From an uncultured Bacteroidota bacterium (lineage in GTDB: Bacteria > Bacteroidota > Bacteroidia > Chitinophagales > Chitinophagaceae), in the NCBI GenBank assembly GCA_937928385.1, contig CALEZD010000013.1, positions 1 to 64,000 on the forward strand: DNA of 64,000 nt, written 5' to 3'. Both the position numbers and the translations under genes were made by a program. Shown here piece by piece: positions 36,740-45,839 of this stretch (within the stretch, counting starts at the first letter, position 1; each line of letters opens with the position of its first letter). Below the pieces are notes generated by a model. That model saw nothing but the letters and a program-made list of their open reading frames with translations. It ran no database searches and was not told the DNA's origin.

Positions 36740-39700
36740 ATGAAGATAATTTACCTATGCCTATTCCTGCTGTTGTTCAGTTATAATGCTTTTTGCCAGC
36801 AAGGTTGGGCCATGTTGAGGGGTGAGGCGACCGCGTATCACATGGTCACAGGTCAAATTAAGCAATCCCATCGTAATAATACTCCAGCATTAAAAGACGG
36901 CATTACTTGGGCAGTAAATGGAAAACTCTACCTATATGGGAATACTAGATATAGTTATGGTGGCATGATAACATTCCCGACCCTCGATATGTGGAGTTTT
37001 GATACTTTGACAAGCATTTGGACATGGTTAAGCGGCAAAAATCATGATAGTATAACTCAACACGGCAATTCATTTCTATTGGCAAGCTATGGCACAAAAG
37101 GTGTTGCGGGACCGGATGTTACACCCGGATACAACCAAGAAGCGGTTACATGGGTATTGAATGGGAAACTGTATATGTATGGTGGAAAAAATAATACCAC
37201 TATGACATCTGCCAAAGGAGATCTATGGATGTATGACCCTACCACTAATTATTGGACATGGTTGGATGGCGGAAACTACCTTTCCCAACATGCAATATAT
37301 GGTACCCGGGGAGTGCCCAATGCTGTTAATCACCCGGGCGGCATTATTAATGCCTTATCATGGGTAAGAAATGGGAAACTGTATATGTATGGAGGAGCAG
37401 GATACGACAGTTTAAATTTTGGGCTACTGAACGATTTATGGGAGTATGACCCTACGTCAGGATATTGGACTTGGCTAAAAGGCGATAGGATGGTCAATTC
37501 AAAAGGCGCGTTTGGCACAAAAGGGGTAGCATCTTCTTCCAATAATCCACCACACAGTGTAAAAGGCGGATGGTATCTGAACAATAAGTTTTATGCATAC
37601 TCAACAAAAGGAGACGATCTCTGGTCTTATGATCACGTAACAAGTAACTGGACCTGGTTAAAAGGTGATACAACGATCAATCCTCCAAATTTTGGCAGCA
37701 AAAATATAAGCCACAGTAGTAACACTCCAGGTTATGGGCATCCCAAATCTACATGGGTGTGGAATAATAAATTGTATTTGTATGGAGATAATTTGGGTAA
37801 TGGAGGTGCTATTTGGGAATATAATCCAGCAGTCGGCAATTGGACATGGGTAAATGGTGACAGCATTAAAAATGGTAGAACTGACTGGGGGATATATCAG
37901 TTTGCTGATACGAATGCATTCCCACGTGGCATGCTCTTGCCCAATACCTGGCAACAGGGAAATAAAACATATTGTATGTTTTACCGCTACTCTGATGCAA
38001 TATGGGAATATGATAACATAACAAAAAAATGGAGGTGGATAAAGGGGATGTATAACGGCTGGTCTAACGTTTATTATATAATGCCCTATCGCAACCATGA
38101 ACTTAACGAACCTCAAGCGTTTAAACCGGACAAGTATCTTAAGCCTACTCATAATATCTGGCAAATAGGGGATACTGTGTACACATACCTCACAGATAGC
38201 CTCTCTAATATTTTGTGGCGATATGATCTGAATACCGATCTGTGGGCGCCCATGAATTTTACTTATTCTCTTTATCCGAAATGTGTTGCAAAGGGTGTAG
38301 GCAACGTGATGAATACACCAGGATATAGAGATGGCTATGGTACTGCCAGAATTGGTAACAAATTGTACCTTTTTGGCGGCAGAATTTATACTGAATCGTC
38401 TCCTTCTTGGGGAGGCAGAAGTAACCAATTGTGGGAATATGATTTGGTAACCAAGGTATGGACAATGCTACATGGTAGTGATACCTTAAATCTTGGACCC
38501 ACCTACGGTACTAAAAATGTAGGGCATGCAGATAATACGCCCGGAGGAATATCTCATCCTGTATTTTGGGCTCATAATAATAAACTCTTTTTGTATCCTG
38601 GTAGATCATTTGATAGTCTACCCAATAGTGTGTGGGAATACGACTTGCAAGCTAATAACTGGAAATATATCAAAGGTAATGCATACGCAGATGTACCTGT
38701 CCACGGACAGAAAGGCATAGCCACTCCCAATAACCATCCAGGGGCGAGGTACGATGTCGGATATTGTTATTATAATGGGAGACTATATCTTTTCGGTGGT
38801 TATGGTTATGAGCGTGTTGGTGTTACTCTCGATGCGTTGAATGATTTGTGGGAGTTCGACCATAGTACCAATAATTGGAGATGGTTAACCGGAGCGGCTG
38901 TTCAAAATGCGTCAACCATTTTTGGAACAAAAAAAGTAGCCGCCGCTACTAACACACCGGGAAGGAGGGAATACCCTGTAATGGCTGCTACGAATGGGAA
39001 ATTATATTTGTTGGGAGGAACCGGTACACACGGTAATAACGATATCCTTACAGGTTCTATTCAACTGGGAGATATGTGGGAGTATGATACCACAAGCCAC
39101 TACTGGAAGTGGATTGACGGCACACAAAATGAAGTTGTTGAGTCGAAGTATGAACGGGTAGCTGAATTTGATACTTTAAATAAATTTGGGGGATACCTCT
39201 TTCATGCTAGTATGTTTAGCTATAAGAGTAGGTTATATATTTTTGGTGGTACGGTAAGACCTGCAAATATGGACACAACATTACAGTGGTGGACAGCAAC
39301 CAATGCAATGTGGTGTTACGAAACATGTAACAATATTAACCAGTGTTATAGTGATACTCCTATAATAAAATTGGATAGGGTGGTTACCATGTGCGGCAGA
39401 CCTGTACAGCTCAACGCAGGAAATGTGTGGGGAAAATACTTGTGGAGTACAGGTGATACGACACGACGTATAATCATAACATCTCCCGGTACATATTGGG
39501 TAAGAGTTACAAATCCGGTGGGAATTAGTGCTGTAGATACTGTAGATGTAGTACAGGGAGCTGCCATCCCAATAAACCTTGGACCAGACACTTTGATTTG
39601 TGATAACGATAGCCTATTACTGAATCCGGGTGTTACAACTGCAAGTTTTTTATGGAACACAGGTGATACGACGGCAACTATATACGGAAAAAACGGCAGG

Positions 39701-40558
39701 TATGATGTTTACGCTGTTTACAGCAATGGCTGTTTTGCATATGACTCCATAACAATAACCACGAAACCAGCGCCTCTCAAACCAGTTTTAATTAACAATG
39801 GCCCTCTATGCACAGGCGATACTTTACAAATAACTGATAGTACAGCAGTTTCAAGGAATAGGTCTGGCTATTATAAGTCTGGTATTCATACAGGTGCAAG
39901 CACAGGGAGTTACATTGAAAATAATGTCCTGCGTTCTGATTCAGGCGTTTATTATTTGGTTGATACTTTGGATGGATGTATTTCCTTTGACACTACTCAT
40001 GTGCGTGTCGATTCAGCGTATATTCCGATTGTTATAGTGAGTTTAATGCCTGGAAATAATGTAGGACCATATACCAAACTCACATTTTCTACAGTAATTA
40101 ACTACGGTGCAGATTCATCAAGTCTTCAGTGGTATAAAAACGGAAATATAATACCTGGCGAAACAAACATTCAATACATAACGGCAACACAAACAGATTT
40201 GTTAACCGGGGATCTTGTTTGTGTGAGGTTGAACACAAGCCATCGATGTGTGGTTGTTGATACCGCTTCTGGTTGTGCTCAAAACATTATTGTCAATTTG
40301 TCCGTTAACGATACTGATAGCACGGAAAGTGTTAATGTATATCCCAACCCGGTGTGCGATAATTTATTCATAACTAATATAGAGGAAGAAGGCAGTGTCT
40401 TAACAATTTACGATTATTGTGGCAGAGAAATTCGTAAGAAAGTACTCATAACTCCTCGAGAGGTAATCAACGTCGAGTCGTTACCGGCGGGTATATATAT
40501 GGTGGAAATTTTTGTATCAGGTATAGAGCCGACATATTTCAAAGTAGTCAAAAAATAG
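36740..40558 (+). CDS. Giant kelch-repeat surface protein with T9SS sorting domain
   Basis: About 1272 residues from ATG 36740 (MKIIYLCLFLLLFSYNAFCQ signal peptide). Roughly a dozen kelch-like blades, each with NGKLYMYGG and LWEYDPTSGYWTWLKGD type strands, fill residues 20-880 and should form one or two beta-propellers. Then Ig/PKD-like repeats (LNAGNVWGKYLWSTGDTT, LNPGVTTASFLWNTGDTT) and a type A T9SS C-terminal domain (VNVYPNPVCDNLFI, then ESLPAGIYMV). It is therefore exported and attached outside the cell. Base composition is visibly richer in A and T than its neighbours. Two blades share an identical 23-base DNA stretch. Adhesion or glycan binding is likely; no enzyme motif seen. Confidence 0.9.
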   Translation: MKIIYLCLFLLLFSYNAFCQQGWAMLRGEATAYHMVTGQIKQSHRNNTPALKDGITWAVNGKLYLYGNTRYSYGGMITFPTLDMWSFDTLTSIWTWLSGKNHDSITQHGNSFLLASYGTKGVAGPDVTPGYNQEAVTWVLNGKLYMYGGKNNTTMTSAKGDLWMYDPTTNYWTWLDGGNYLSQHAIYGTRGVPNAVNHPGGIINALSWVRNGKLYMYGGAGYDSLNFGLLNDLWEYDPTSGYWTWLKGDRMVNSKGAFGTKGVASSSNNPPHSVKGGWYLNNKFYAYSTKGDDLWSYDHVTSNWTWLKGDTTINPPNFGSKNISHSSNTPGYGHPKSTWVWNNKLYLYGDNLGNGGAIWEYNPAVGNWTWVNGDSIKNGRTDWGIYQFADTNAFPRGMLLPNTWQQGNKTYCMFYRYSDAIWEYDNITKKWRWIKGMYNGWSNVYYIMPYRNHELNEPQAFKPDKYLKPTHNIWQIGDTVYTYLTDSLSNILWRYDLNTDLWAPMNFTYSLYPKCVAKGVGNVMNTPGYRDGYGTARIGNKLYLFGGRIYTESSPSWGGRSNQLWEYDLVTKVWTMLHGSDTLNLGPTYGTKNVGHADNTPGGISHPVFWAHNNKLFLYPGRSFDSLPNSVWEYDLQANNWKYIKGNAYADVPVHGQKGIATPNNHPGARYDVGYCYYNGRLYLFGGYGYERVGVTLDALNDLWEFDHSTNNWRWLTGAAVQNASTIFGTKKVAAATNTPGRREYPVMAATNGKLYLLGGTGTHGNNDILTGSIQLGDMWEYDTTSHYWKWIDGTQNEVVESKYERVAEFDTLNKFGGYLFHASMFSYKSRLYIFGGTVRPANMDTTLQWWTATNAMWCYETCNNINQCYSDTPIIKLDRVVTMCGRPVQLNAGNVWGKYLWSTGDTTRRIIITSPGTYWVRVTNPVGISAVDTVDVVQGAAIPINLGPDTLICDNDSLLLNPGVTTASFLWNTGDTTATIYGKNGRYDVYAVYSNGCFAYDSITITTKPAPLKPVLINNGPLCTGDTLQITDSTAVSRNRSGYYKSGIHTGASTGSYIENNVLRSDSGVYYLVDTLDGCISFDTTHVRVDSAYIPIVIVSLMPGNNVGPYTKLTFSTVINYGADSSSLQWYKNGNIIPGETNIQYITATQTDLLTGDLVCVRLNTSHRCVVVDTASGCAQNIIVNLSVNDTDSTESVNVYPNPVCDNLFITNIEEEGSVLTIYDYCGREIRKKVLITPREVINVESLPAGIYMVEIFVSGIEPTYFKVVKK
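37160..37182 (+). repeat. Kelch-blade direct repeat, copy 1
   Basis: 23 bases encoding NGKLYMYGG, identical to 37370-37392, at a distance of 210 bases or 70 codons. Confidence 0.8.
37370..37392 (+). repeat. Kelch-blade direct repeat, copy 2
   Basis: Identical to 37160-37182; the copies lie in successive propeller blades. Confidence 0.8.
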
Positions 40559-40740
40559 CTTTGCATCAGGGGTAATTTACCAAAGTAATATCTCCTTTTT
40601 TTGATATTACATGTGTATTTGTTTAATGTCTCTGGCTATCATTGATCCTGTAGGATATTTGCAGTTAAACATAACGGTTAATATTAATAATTGTATCTAT
40701 ATCACATACAATATATGCTGAGTGTCGATTTTCTGATTCA

Positions 40741-40767
40741 AATAAAAAAGCCCCTGACCGGGGCTTT
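40741..40767 (-). terminator. Terminator of the initiator tRNA
   Basis: On the minus strand AAAGCCCC / GGGGCTTT with a five-base loop, followed by TTTTATT. It begins about ten bases after the tRNA 3' end. Confidence 0.88.
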
Positions 40768-40777
40768 CTATTTTTTG

Positions 40778-40849
<72 letters not shown>

Positions 40850-40957
40850 CTGTGAGGGTGCAAAGATAGGGCAGATGCACAGAATAAACAAACAATAGTT
40901 GCTTTATTTAACAAATCTCATCTTATTGGTTATTATCGTATTACTTTTACAAACTGT

Positions 40958-41848
40958 ATGAGTGAAGAATTCAAATCGGGATTTGTAAATATTTTTGGCG
41001 CCCCCAATGCGGGCAAATCAACGCTGCTCAATGCTTTGCTGGGAGAGCAATTAGTAATCACATCGCATAAAGTACAAACTACCCGGCACAGGATAGTAGG
41101 TATTCTGAATGATAAAAACTATCAAATAGTTTTTTCAGACACACCCGGAGTAATACTTGAACCCAAGTATAAACTGCACCAGAAAATGATGATGCAGCTT
41201 AAATCGGCTATGGAAGATGCAGACGTAGCCATACTCATGCACGATATAACAGAGCCGATTGAAAATTTCGAAGCAATAGCGGATTCATTGAATTTAAAAG
41301 TGCCGGTAATCTTATTGCTCAATAAGACAGACCTCTTAAAGAATAAAGCAGATACAGAAGCACGCAAAAAAGTATTTGAAAATAAATACCCTGGCTGGAA
41401 TGTATTGCCCGTATCAGCAAAAACAAATGAAGGGATTGCTCAAATAGTACCGCTTCTATTGAAACATCTGCCGGAAGGTTTTCCTTATTATCCTGACGAC
41501 AGCATGTCTGACAGGCCGGTTAGGTTTTTTGTAGGTGAGTTAATCAGGCAGCAGATTTATGAATTATACCATGAAGAAATACCCTACCATACTGCTGTTA
41601 TCATAGACTCGTTTGAGGAGAAAACAAGCCTTACGGTTATAAAAGCTACTATAATAGTAAGCCGCGAAACACAAAAAATAATCATGATTGGCAAGAAGGG
41701 CAGCATGATTAAGCAGTTGGGCATTAATTCCCGAAAAACCATTGAAGAATTTGTGCAGGGCAAAGTACACCTCGAATTGTTTATAAAGGTCAGGCCCAAA
41801 TGGAGGGATAATGAAAACTACCTGAAAGAATATGGTTATAACCCCTGA
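40958..41848 (+). CDS. era: GTPase Era
   Basis: 296 residues, the usual Era length. The GTPase domain has G1 GAPNAGKST, G2 around TTRHRIVG, G3 DTPG, G4 NKTD and G5 VSAKT; the C-terminal KH domain follows with the GKKGSMIKQLG loop (GxxG type). It binds the 3' end of 16S rRNA in 30S assembly. It overlaps the next gene by 17 bases, which implies coupled translation with an unrelated PLP enzyme. Confidence 0.97.
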   Translation: MSEEFKSGFVNIFGAPNAGKSTLLNALLGEQLVITSHKVQTTRHRIVGILNDKNYQIVFSDTPGVILEPKYKLHQKMMMQLKSAMEDADVAILMHDITEPIENFEAIADSLNLKVPVILLLNKTDLLKNKADTEARKKVFENKYPGWNVLPVSAKTNEGIAQIVPLLLKHLPEGFPYYPDDSMSDRPVRFFVGELIRQQIYELYHEEIPYHTAVIIDSFEEKTSLTVIKATIIVSRETQKIIMIGKKGSMIKQLGINSRKTIEEFVQGKVHLELFIKVRPKWRDNENYLKEYGYNP

Positions 41849-42728
41849 GCAGGAGCCCTATATACATGAAATAGGGAGGGAATGGCATGATGGCAGGGTA
41901 GCAGAGTTGTCCATGCTCAGGTTGGACGTTGTTCATCACGATGTATCGGGCAACAAATGGTACAAGCTGAAATACAATATAGAACATTGTATTAGCAACA
42001 ATATAACCTCAATACTCACATTCGGTGGGGCATATTCCAATCACCTGGCCGCTACCGCTGCTATGGCTCAATTGTCCGGGCTGCAATCAATAGGAATAAT
42101 CAAAGGTACTTATGCTGAAAAAGAACTGACACCCACACTTGAATTCTGTAGGGAAAAAGGAATGGAATTGGTATTTGTCAGCCACGAGGATTATGCTAAG
42201 AAAGATGATAAGGAGTGGCTGGAAAGTGTATCAGCAAAATTTCATCACCCTATGATAATACCGGAGGGCGGGTCTAATGAGTATGGACGCTCAGGAGCAG
42301 AAGATATTACAGGCTTCATACCCAATCGTTTTACACATATTGCGGTATCCGTGGGCACCGGCACCACCTTGGCAGGTATAGCTAATGCCGTTGGTAATGA
42401 CGTGCAGGTGCTAGGTTTTGCACCTATGAAGGGCGGACAATATCTGGAAGCGGAAATTGGCAAGTATTTAAATCGGGTAAACTTTACCATTTATGACAAT
42501 TGGCATTTTGGCGGCTTTGGGAAATTCACGAATGAATTAGTTCAATTTATGAACAGGTTTTACCGGGAGCAGCATATACCACTTGATATGGTGTATACCG
42601 CAAAAATGATGTATGGGGTGAAAGAACAGATACTAAACGGATTGTATCCGGCTGATGCACGCATTTTATCAATACATACAGGGGGCTTGCAGGGTAATGT
42701 TACATTGAAGGAACTATTGGTATATTGA
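41832..42728 (+). CDS. PLP enzyme, ACC deaminase / D-cysteine desulfhydrase family
   Basis: 298 residues, fold-type II PLP enzyme. The cofactor lysine is in SGNKWYKLKYN near residue 40, followed by FGGAYSNHLAATAAM and the phosphate-binding loop VGTGTTLAG. Family members deaminate 1-aminocyclopropane-1-carboxylate or desulphurise D-cysteine; in bacteria without plant contact the D-cysteine activity is more usual. Specificity residues cannot be read with certainty. It starts within the last codons of era. Confidence 0.88.
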   Translation: MVITPEQEPYIHEIGREWHDGRVAELSMLRLDVVHHDVSGNKWYKLKYNIEHCISNNITSILTFGGAYSNHLAATAAMAQLSGLQSIGIIKGTYAEKELTPTLEFCREKGMELVFVSHEDYAKKDDKEWLESVSAKFHHPMIIPEGGSNEYGRSGAEDITGFIPNRFTHIAVSVGTGTTLAGIANAVGNDVQVLGFAPMKGGQYLEAEIGKYLNRVNFTIYDNWHFGGFGKFTNELVQFMNRFYREQHIPLDMVYTAKMMYGVKEQILNGLYPADARILSIHTGGLQGNVTLKELLVY

Positions 42729-42789
42729 TACAGGACAGGGACTGAATTATTGAGCTAATTTCCCTATTTTCACGCGCTAATTAACACAC

Positions 42790-43449
42790 ATGCAGGACCT
42801 GATAGAAGTATTTAAAGAGTTGATGGATGCCGAAAAACTGGCGGCATTTGTTACGCAGTATGGAGGATTATACCTGGTAGCCTTTATCATTTTTGCTGAA
42901 ACCGGACTGTTTGTAGGGTTCTTTTTACCCGGCGACTCTTTATTATTTGTTACGGGCCTGATGATAGCCAACTCCCAAAATCCGTTTGGCAATGATTTTC
43001 TTAACCTGTTATATTGGATAATACTGATTATTATCTCTGGGGTTATTGGTAATGCTGTTGGTTATTGGTTTGGTAGAAAAACCGGCCCGCTGTTGTTTGA
43101 AAAGAGAGATACCTTCCTGTTTAAGCGCAAGCATATTTTACAGGCAAAAGAATTTTATGACAAACGTGGTGGTGCAGCTATAATATTGGCCAGGTTCCTG
43201 CCCATAGTGCGCACATTCGCTCCAATTGTTGCCGGTATTGTCAAAATGGACAGGAAAACATTCATCTTGTACAATTATATTGGTTGTGTATTGTGGGTCA
43301 CCAGTATGATACTTGCCGGTTATTTCCTGGGCGAAAATGAGTGGGTGAAGCACAATTTCGAAAAAATTGTAATAGGCCTGATAGTAGTTACAACTGCGCC
43401 TGTTATCTTTAAGATGTTCTTCCACAAAAAGAAGCCGGAGAACGTATAG
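42790..43449 (+). CDS. DedA/SNARE-associated family membrane protein
   Basis: 219 residues, multi-pass. The DedA signatures are FAETGLFVGFFLPGDSLLF, GNAVGYWFGRKTGP and FYDKRGGAAIILARFLPIVRTFAPIVAG, with the conserved Glu, Arg and Gly needed for function. Members of the family act as lipid scramblases, recently linked to undecaprenyl phosphate recycling. It follows the PLP enzyme by 61 bases and precedes the MFS gene by 12, so it may head a two-gene unit. Confidence 0.94.
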   Translation: MQDLIEVFKELMDAEKLAAFVTQYGGLYLVAFIIFAETGLFVGFFLPGDSLLFVTGLMIANSQNPFGNDFLNLLYWIILIIISGVIGNAVGYWFGRKTGPLLFEKRDTFLFKRKHILQAKEFYDKRGGAAIILARFLPIVRTFAPIVAGIVKMDRKTFILYNYIGCVLWVTSMILAGYFLGENEWVKHNFEKIVIGLIVVTTAPVIFKMFFHKKKPENV

Positions 43450-43461
43450 TCTTTTACGTCA

Positions 43462-44688
43462 GTGAATCACGCCCGCCAAATATCTATCTTCAGTGTTCCT
43501 GTGCTGGTAGCAGCATTGGGTTATTTCGTTGATATTTACGACCTGTTGCTATTTGGTATTGTGCGTGTGGAAAGTCTCAAAAGCCTGGGTCTGAACGATG
43601 CTGCTATTGCCAGCCAGGGCCTTAAGTTGGCTCAATACCAAATGGCGGGCCTGTTGATCGGAGGTATTATATGGGGTATTATGGGCGATAAGCGGGGCAG
43701 GTTAAGTGTACTGTTCGGTTCTATCGTTTTATATTCCATCGCCAATATTGCCAATGGTTTTGTGCAGACAGTGGACCAGTATATATGGGCGCGTTTTATT
43801 GCCGGCATTGGTTTGGCAGGTGAGCTGGGTGCGGGCATTACACTGGTGAGTGAACTCATCCCTAAAGATAAACGTGGGGTGGCTACCTCTTTAGTAGCCG
43901 GTGTCGGGTTAACAGGGGCTGTTTTTGCTTATTTCCTTGCCCAGTATTTCGACTGGCGTACCTGCTATTTCATAGGCGGTGGACTGGGTTTTATGCTGCT
44001 GTTGCTGCGTATTTCTGTATTCGAGTCGGGCATGTACAAGAGTATGGAAGGGGCCAAAGTGGTAAAAGGCAATTTCCTGATGTTTTTCACTAATGCACAC
44101 CGGTTTAAAAAATACATGCTGAGTATACTGATTGGCCTGCCCACCTGGTATGTGGTAGGCATATTGGTAATGTTTTCGCGCGAATTTGGTAAGGCATTCG
44201 GTATTACCGAAGAAATAAACCCCGGAAAGGCTGTTATGTACGCTTATGTCGCAATATCCATAGGCGATATACTGATAGGCTTACTGAGCCAGGTGATGAA
44301 AAGCAGGAAGAAAGCCCTCTATGTTTTCTACGGCTTAACTATACTCGGTGTCATTTTATACTTCCTGCAGGGGCAGGGTAGCAGTGCCGCTACTATGTAT
44401 CTTATTTGCGCGCTGTTAGGTTTCGGCACAGGCTTCTGGGCTATATTTGTTACTATGGGTGCAGAGCAGTTTGGTACTAACCTGCGTGCAACCGCTGCTA
44501 CTACCATACCCAACATGGTGCGCGGTGCATTAGTAGGTATCGCATTTATGTTCGAAAGCCTGCAATTAAATTTCAGTTATATCAATGCAGGTATCATCAC
44601 AGGTGTAGTCGTTATGCTCATCAGCATTGTAGCCGTCGCCCTTATTCCCGAAACTTTTGGCCGCGACCTGGATTTCTACGAAGAATAG
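43462..44688 (+). CDS. MFS transporter, metabolite:H+ symporter type
   Basis: 408 residues with twelve hydrophobic segments. Start is GTG at 43462, directly followed by NHARQISIFSVPVLVAALGYFVDIYDLLLFG; the Asp-containing first helix and the loop-2 motif GIMGDKRGRLSVLFGSI, with the GARFIAGIGLAGELGAGITLV-like helix 4, fit the MHS/sugar-porter branch. An uptake role for a carboxylate or sugar is suggested by the family; the substrate is unknown. Twelve bases after the DedA stop. Confidence 0.85.
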   Translation: MNHARQISIFSVPVLVAALGYFVDIYDLLLFGIVRVESLKSLGLNDAAIASQGLKLAQYQMAGLLIGGIIWGIMGDKRGRLSVLFGSIVLYSIANIANGFVQTVDQYIWARFIAGIGLAGELGAGITLVSELIPKDKRGVATSLVAGVGLTGAVFAYFLAQYFDWRTCYFIGGGLGFMLLLLRISVFESGMYKSMEGAKVVKGNFLMFFTNAHRFKKYMLSILIGLPTWYVVGILVMFSREFGKAFGITEEINPGKAVMYAYVAISIGDILIGLLSQVMKSRKKALYVFYGLTILGVILYFLQGQGSSAATMYLICALLGFGTGFWAIFVTMGAEQFGTNLRATAATTIPNMVRGALVGIAFMFESLQLNFSYINAGIITGVVVMLISIVAVALIPETFGRDLDFYEE

Positions 44689-44693
44689 TATCG

Positions 44694-45839
44694 TTAAACT
44701 ACAGGCTCATACACTTTCAACTCATTGTATATAGTGTCCCTTTCTACGGGTATTCTACCTGCGGATATTATCAGGTCGCAAAGCTCCTCCGTACTCATTG
44801 AAGGCGCTTGTTCTTCTGAGCCTGCCATAGAATATATCTTAGTTGTATCGTCTATAGTACCATCCAAATCGTTTACCCCGAAAGCCAGTGTCATTTGTGC
44901 CGACTGCCTGCCCAGCATAGGCCAGTAGGCCTTCAGGTTGCGGAAGTTATCCATATACAGCCTTGATATGGCGTACAGGCGCATGTCTTCTATCAGCGAT
45001 ACTTCTGCAATATGCGACATGTCATTATCCATGTTCCTGAACTTAAGAGGGATGAAGCAGTTGAAGCCCCCGGTTTCGTCCTGCAGGCTGCGCAGGCGGT
45101 CCAAATGGTCAACGCGATGTTCGTAGCTTTCTATATGCCCGTACAGCATGGTGGCATTGCTGTGCATTCCCAGTTGGTGAGCGGTTTTGTGTATTTCCAG
45201 CCATCCATCACCATCCACTTTGTCGGCGCAGATTTCGTTGCGTATTTCCGGTGCAAATATTTCGGCTCCGCCTCCGGGTAATGATTGAAGGCCGGCATCT
45301 TTTAATTTTTGCAAACCTTCTCGTGTACTCAGTTTCGCCTTTCTGAACATATAGTCCAGTTCTACCGCTGTAAAACCTTTGATATGCAGGTCGGGGCGCA
45401 TAGCCCTTATTTTGCTCACTACCTCGCAGAAAAACTCCAGGTTCATTTTAGGGTGTACGCCACCTACAATGTGTACCTCTGTCACCGGTTGGCCTTCGTA
45501 TTTGCGCACCATGTCCAGCATTTGCTCAATACTCAGTTCCCATCCTTCATCCCTGTTTTTGTACAGCCTTGAGTAAGAACAGAAATGGCAGGTGAATACA
45601 CACACATTGGTAGGCTCTATATGAAAATTCCTGTTGAAATATACCTTATTGCCGTGCAGCCGCTCCCTTACATGATTGGCGAGCGCACCAAGGTATCCTA
45701 CCTCCCCTTTTTCAAAAAGCAAAACGCCTTCCTCTCGGGAAAGGCGTTCTTGATTTATTACTTTCTCAGCAATGTTTTTTAAATCTTTATTTAATCCGGT
45801 CTGTCTTATTATCTCTGCTACACTGTTCTGTGTCATCAT
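44694..45839 (-). CDS. mqnE: Aminofutalosine synthase (radical SAM)
   Basis: 381 residues. Joins 3-enolpyruvyl-benzoate and adenosine into 6-amino-6-deoxyfutalosine. The cluster motif is CVFTCHFCSY (CxxxCxxC); the family-specific LPGGGAEIFAPEIRNEICADK, MLYGHIESYEHRVDHLDRLR and FNCFIPLKFRN follow. These separate MqnE from MqnC, which shares the fold. Its ATG overlaps the protease stop by one base, so it is translated from the same message as the M43 gene, an odd pairing for a cofactor enzyme. Partner mqnA lies at 20476-21219. Confidence 0.93.
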   Translation of the reverse strand: MMTQNSVAEIIRQTGLNKDLKNIAEKVINQERLSREEGVLLFEKGEVGYLGALANHVRERLHGNKVYFNRNFHIEPTNVCVFTCHFCSYSRLYKNRDEGWELSIEQMLDMVRKYEGQPVTEVHIVGGVHPKMNLEFFCEVVSKIRAMRPDLHIKGFTAVELDYMFRKAKLSTREGLQKLKDAGLQSLPGGGAEIFAPEIRNEICADKVDGDGWLEIHKTAHQLGMHSNATMLYGHIESYEHRVDHLDRLRSLQDETGGFNCFIPLKFRNMDNDMSHIAEVSLIEDMRLYAISRLYMDNFRNLKAYWPMLGRQSAQMTLAFGVNDLDGTIDDTTKIYSMAGSEEQAPSMSTEELCDLIISAGRIPVERDTIYNELKVYEPVV

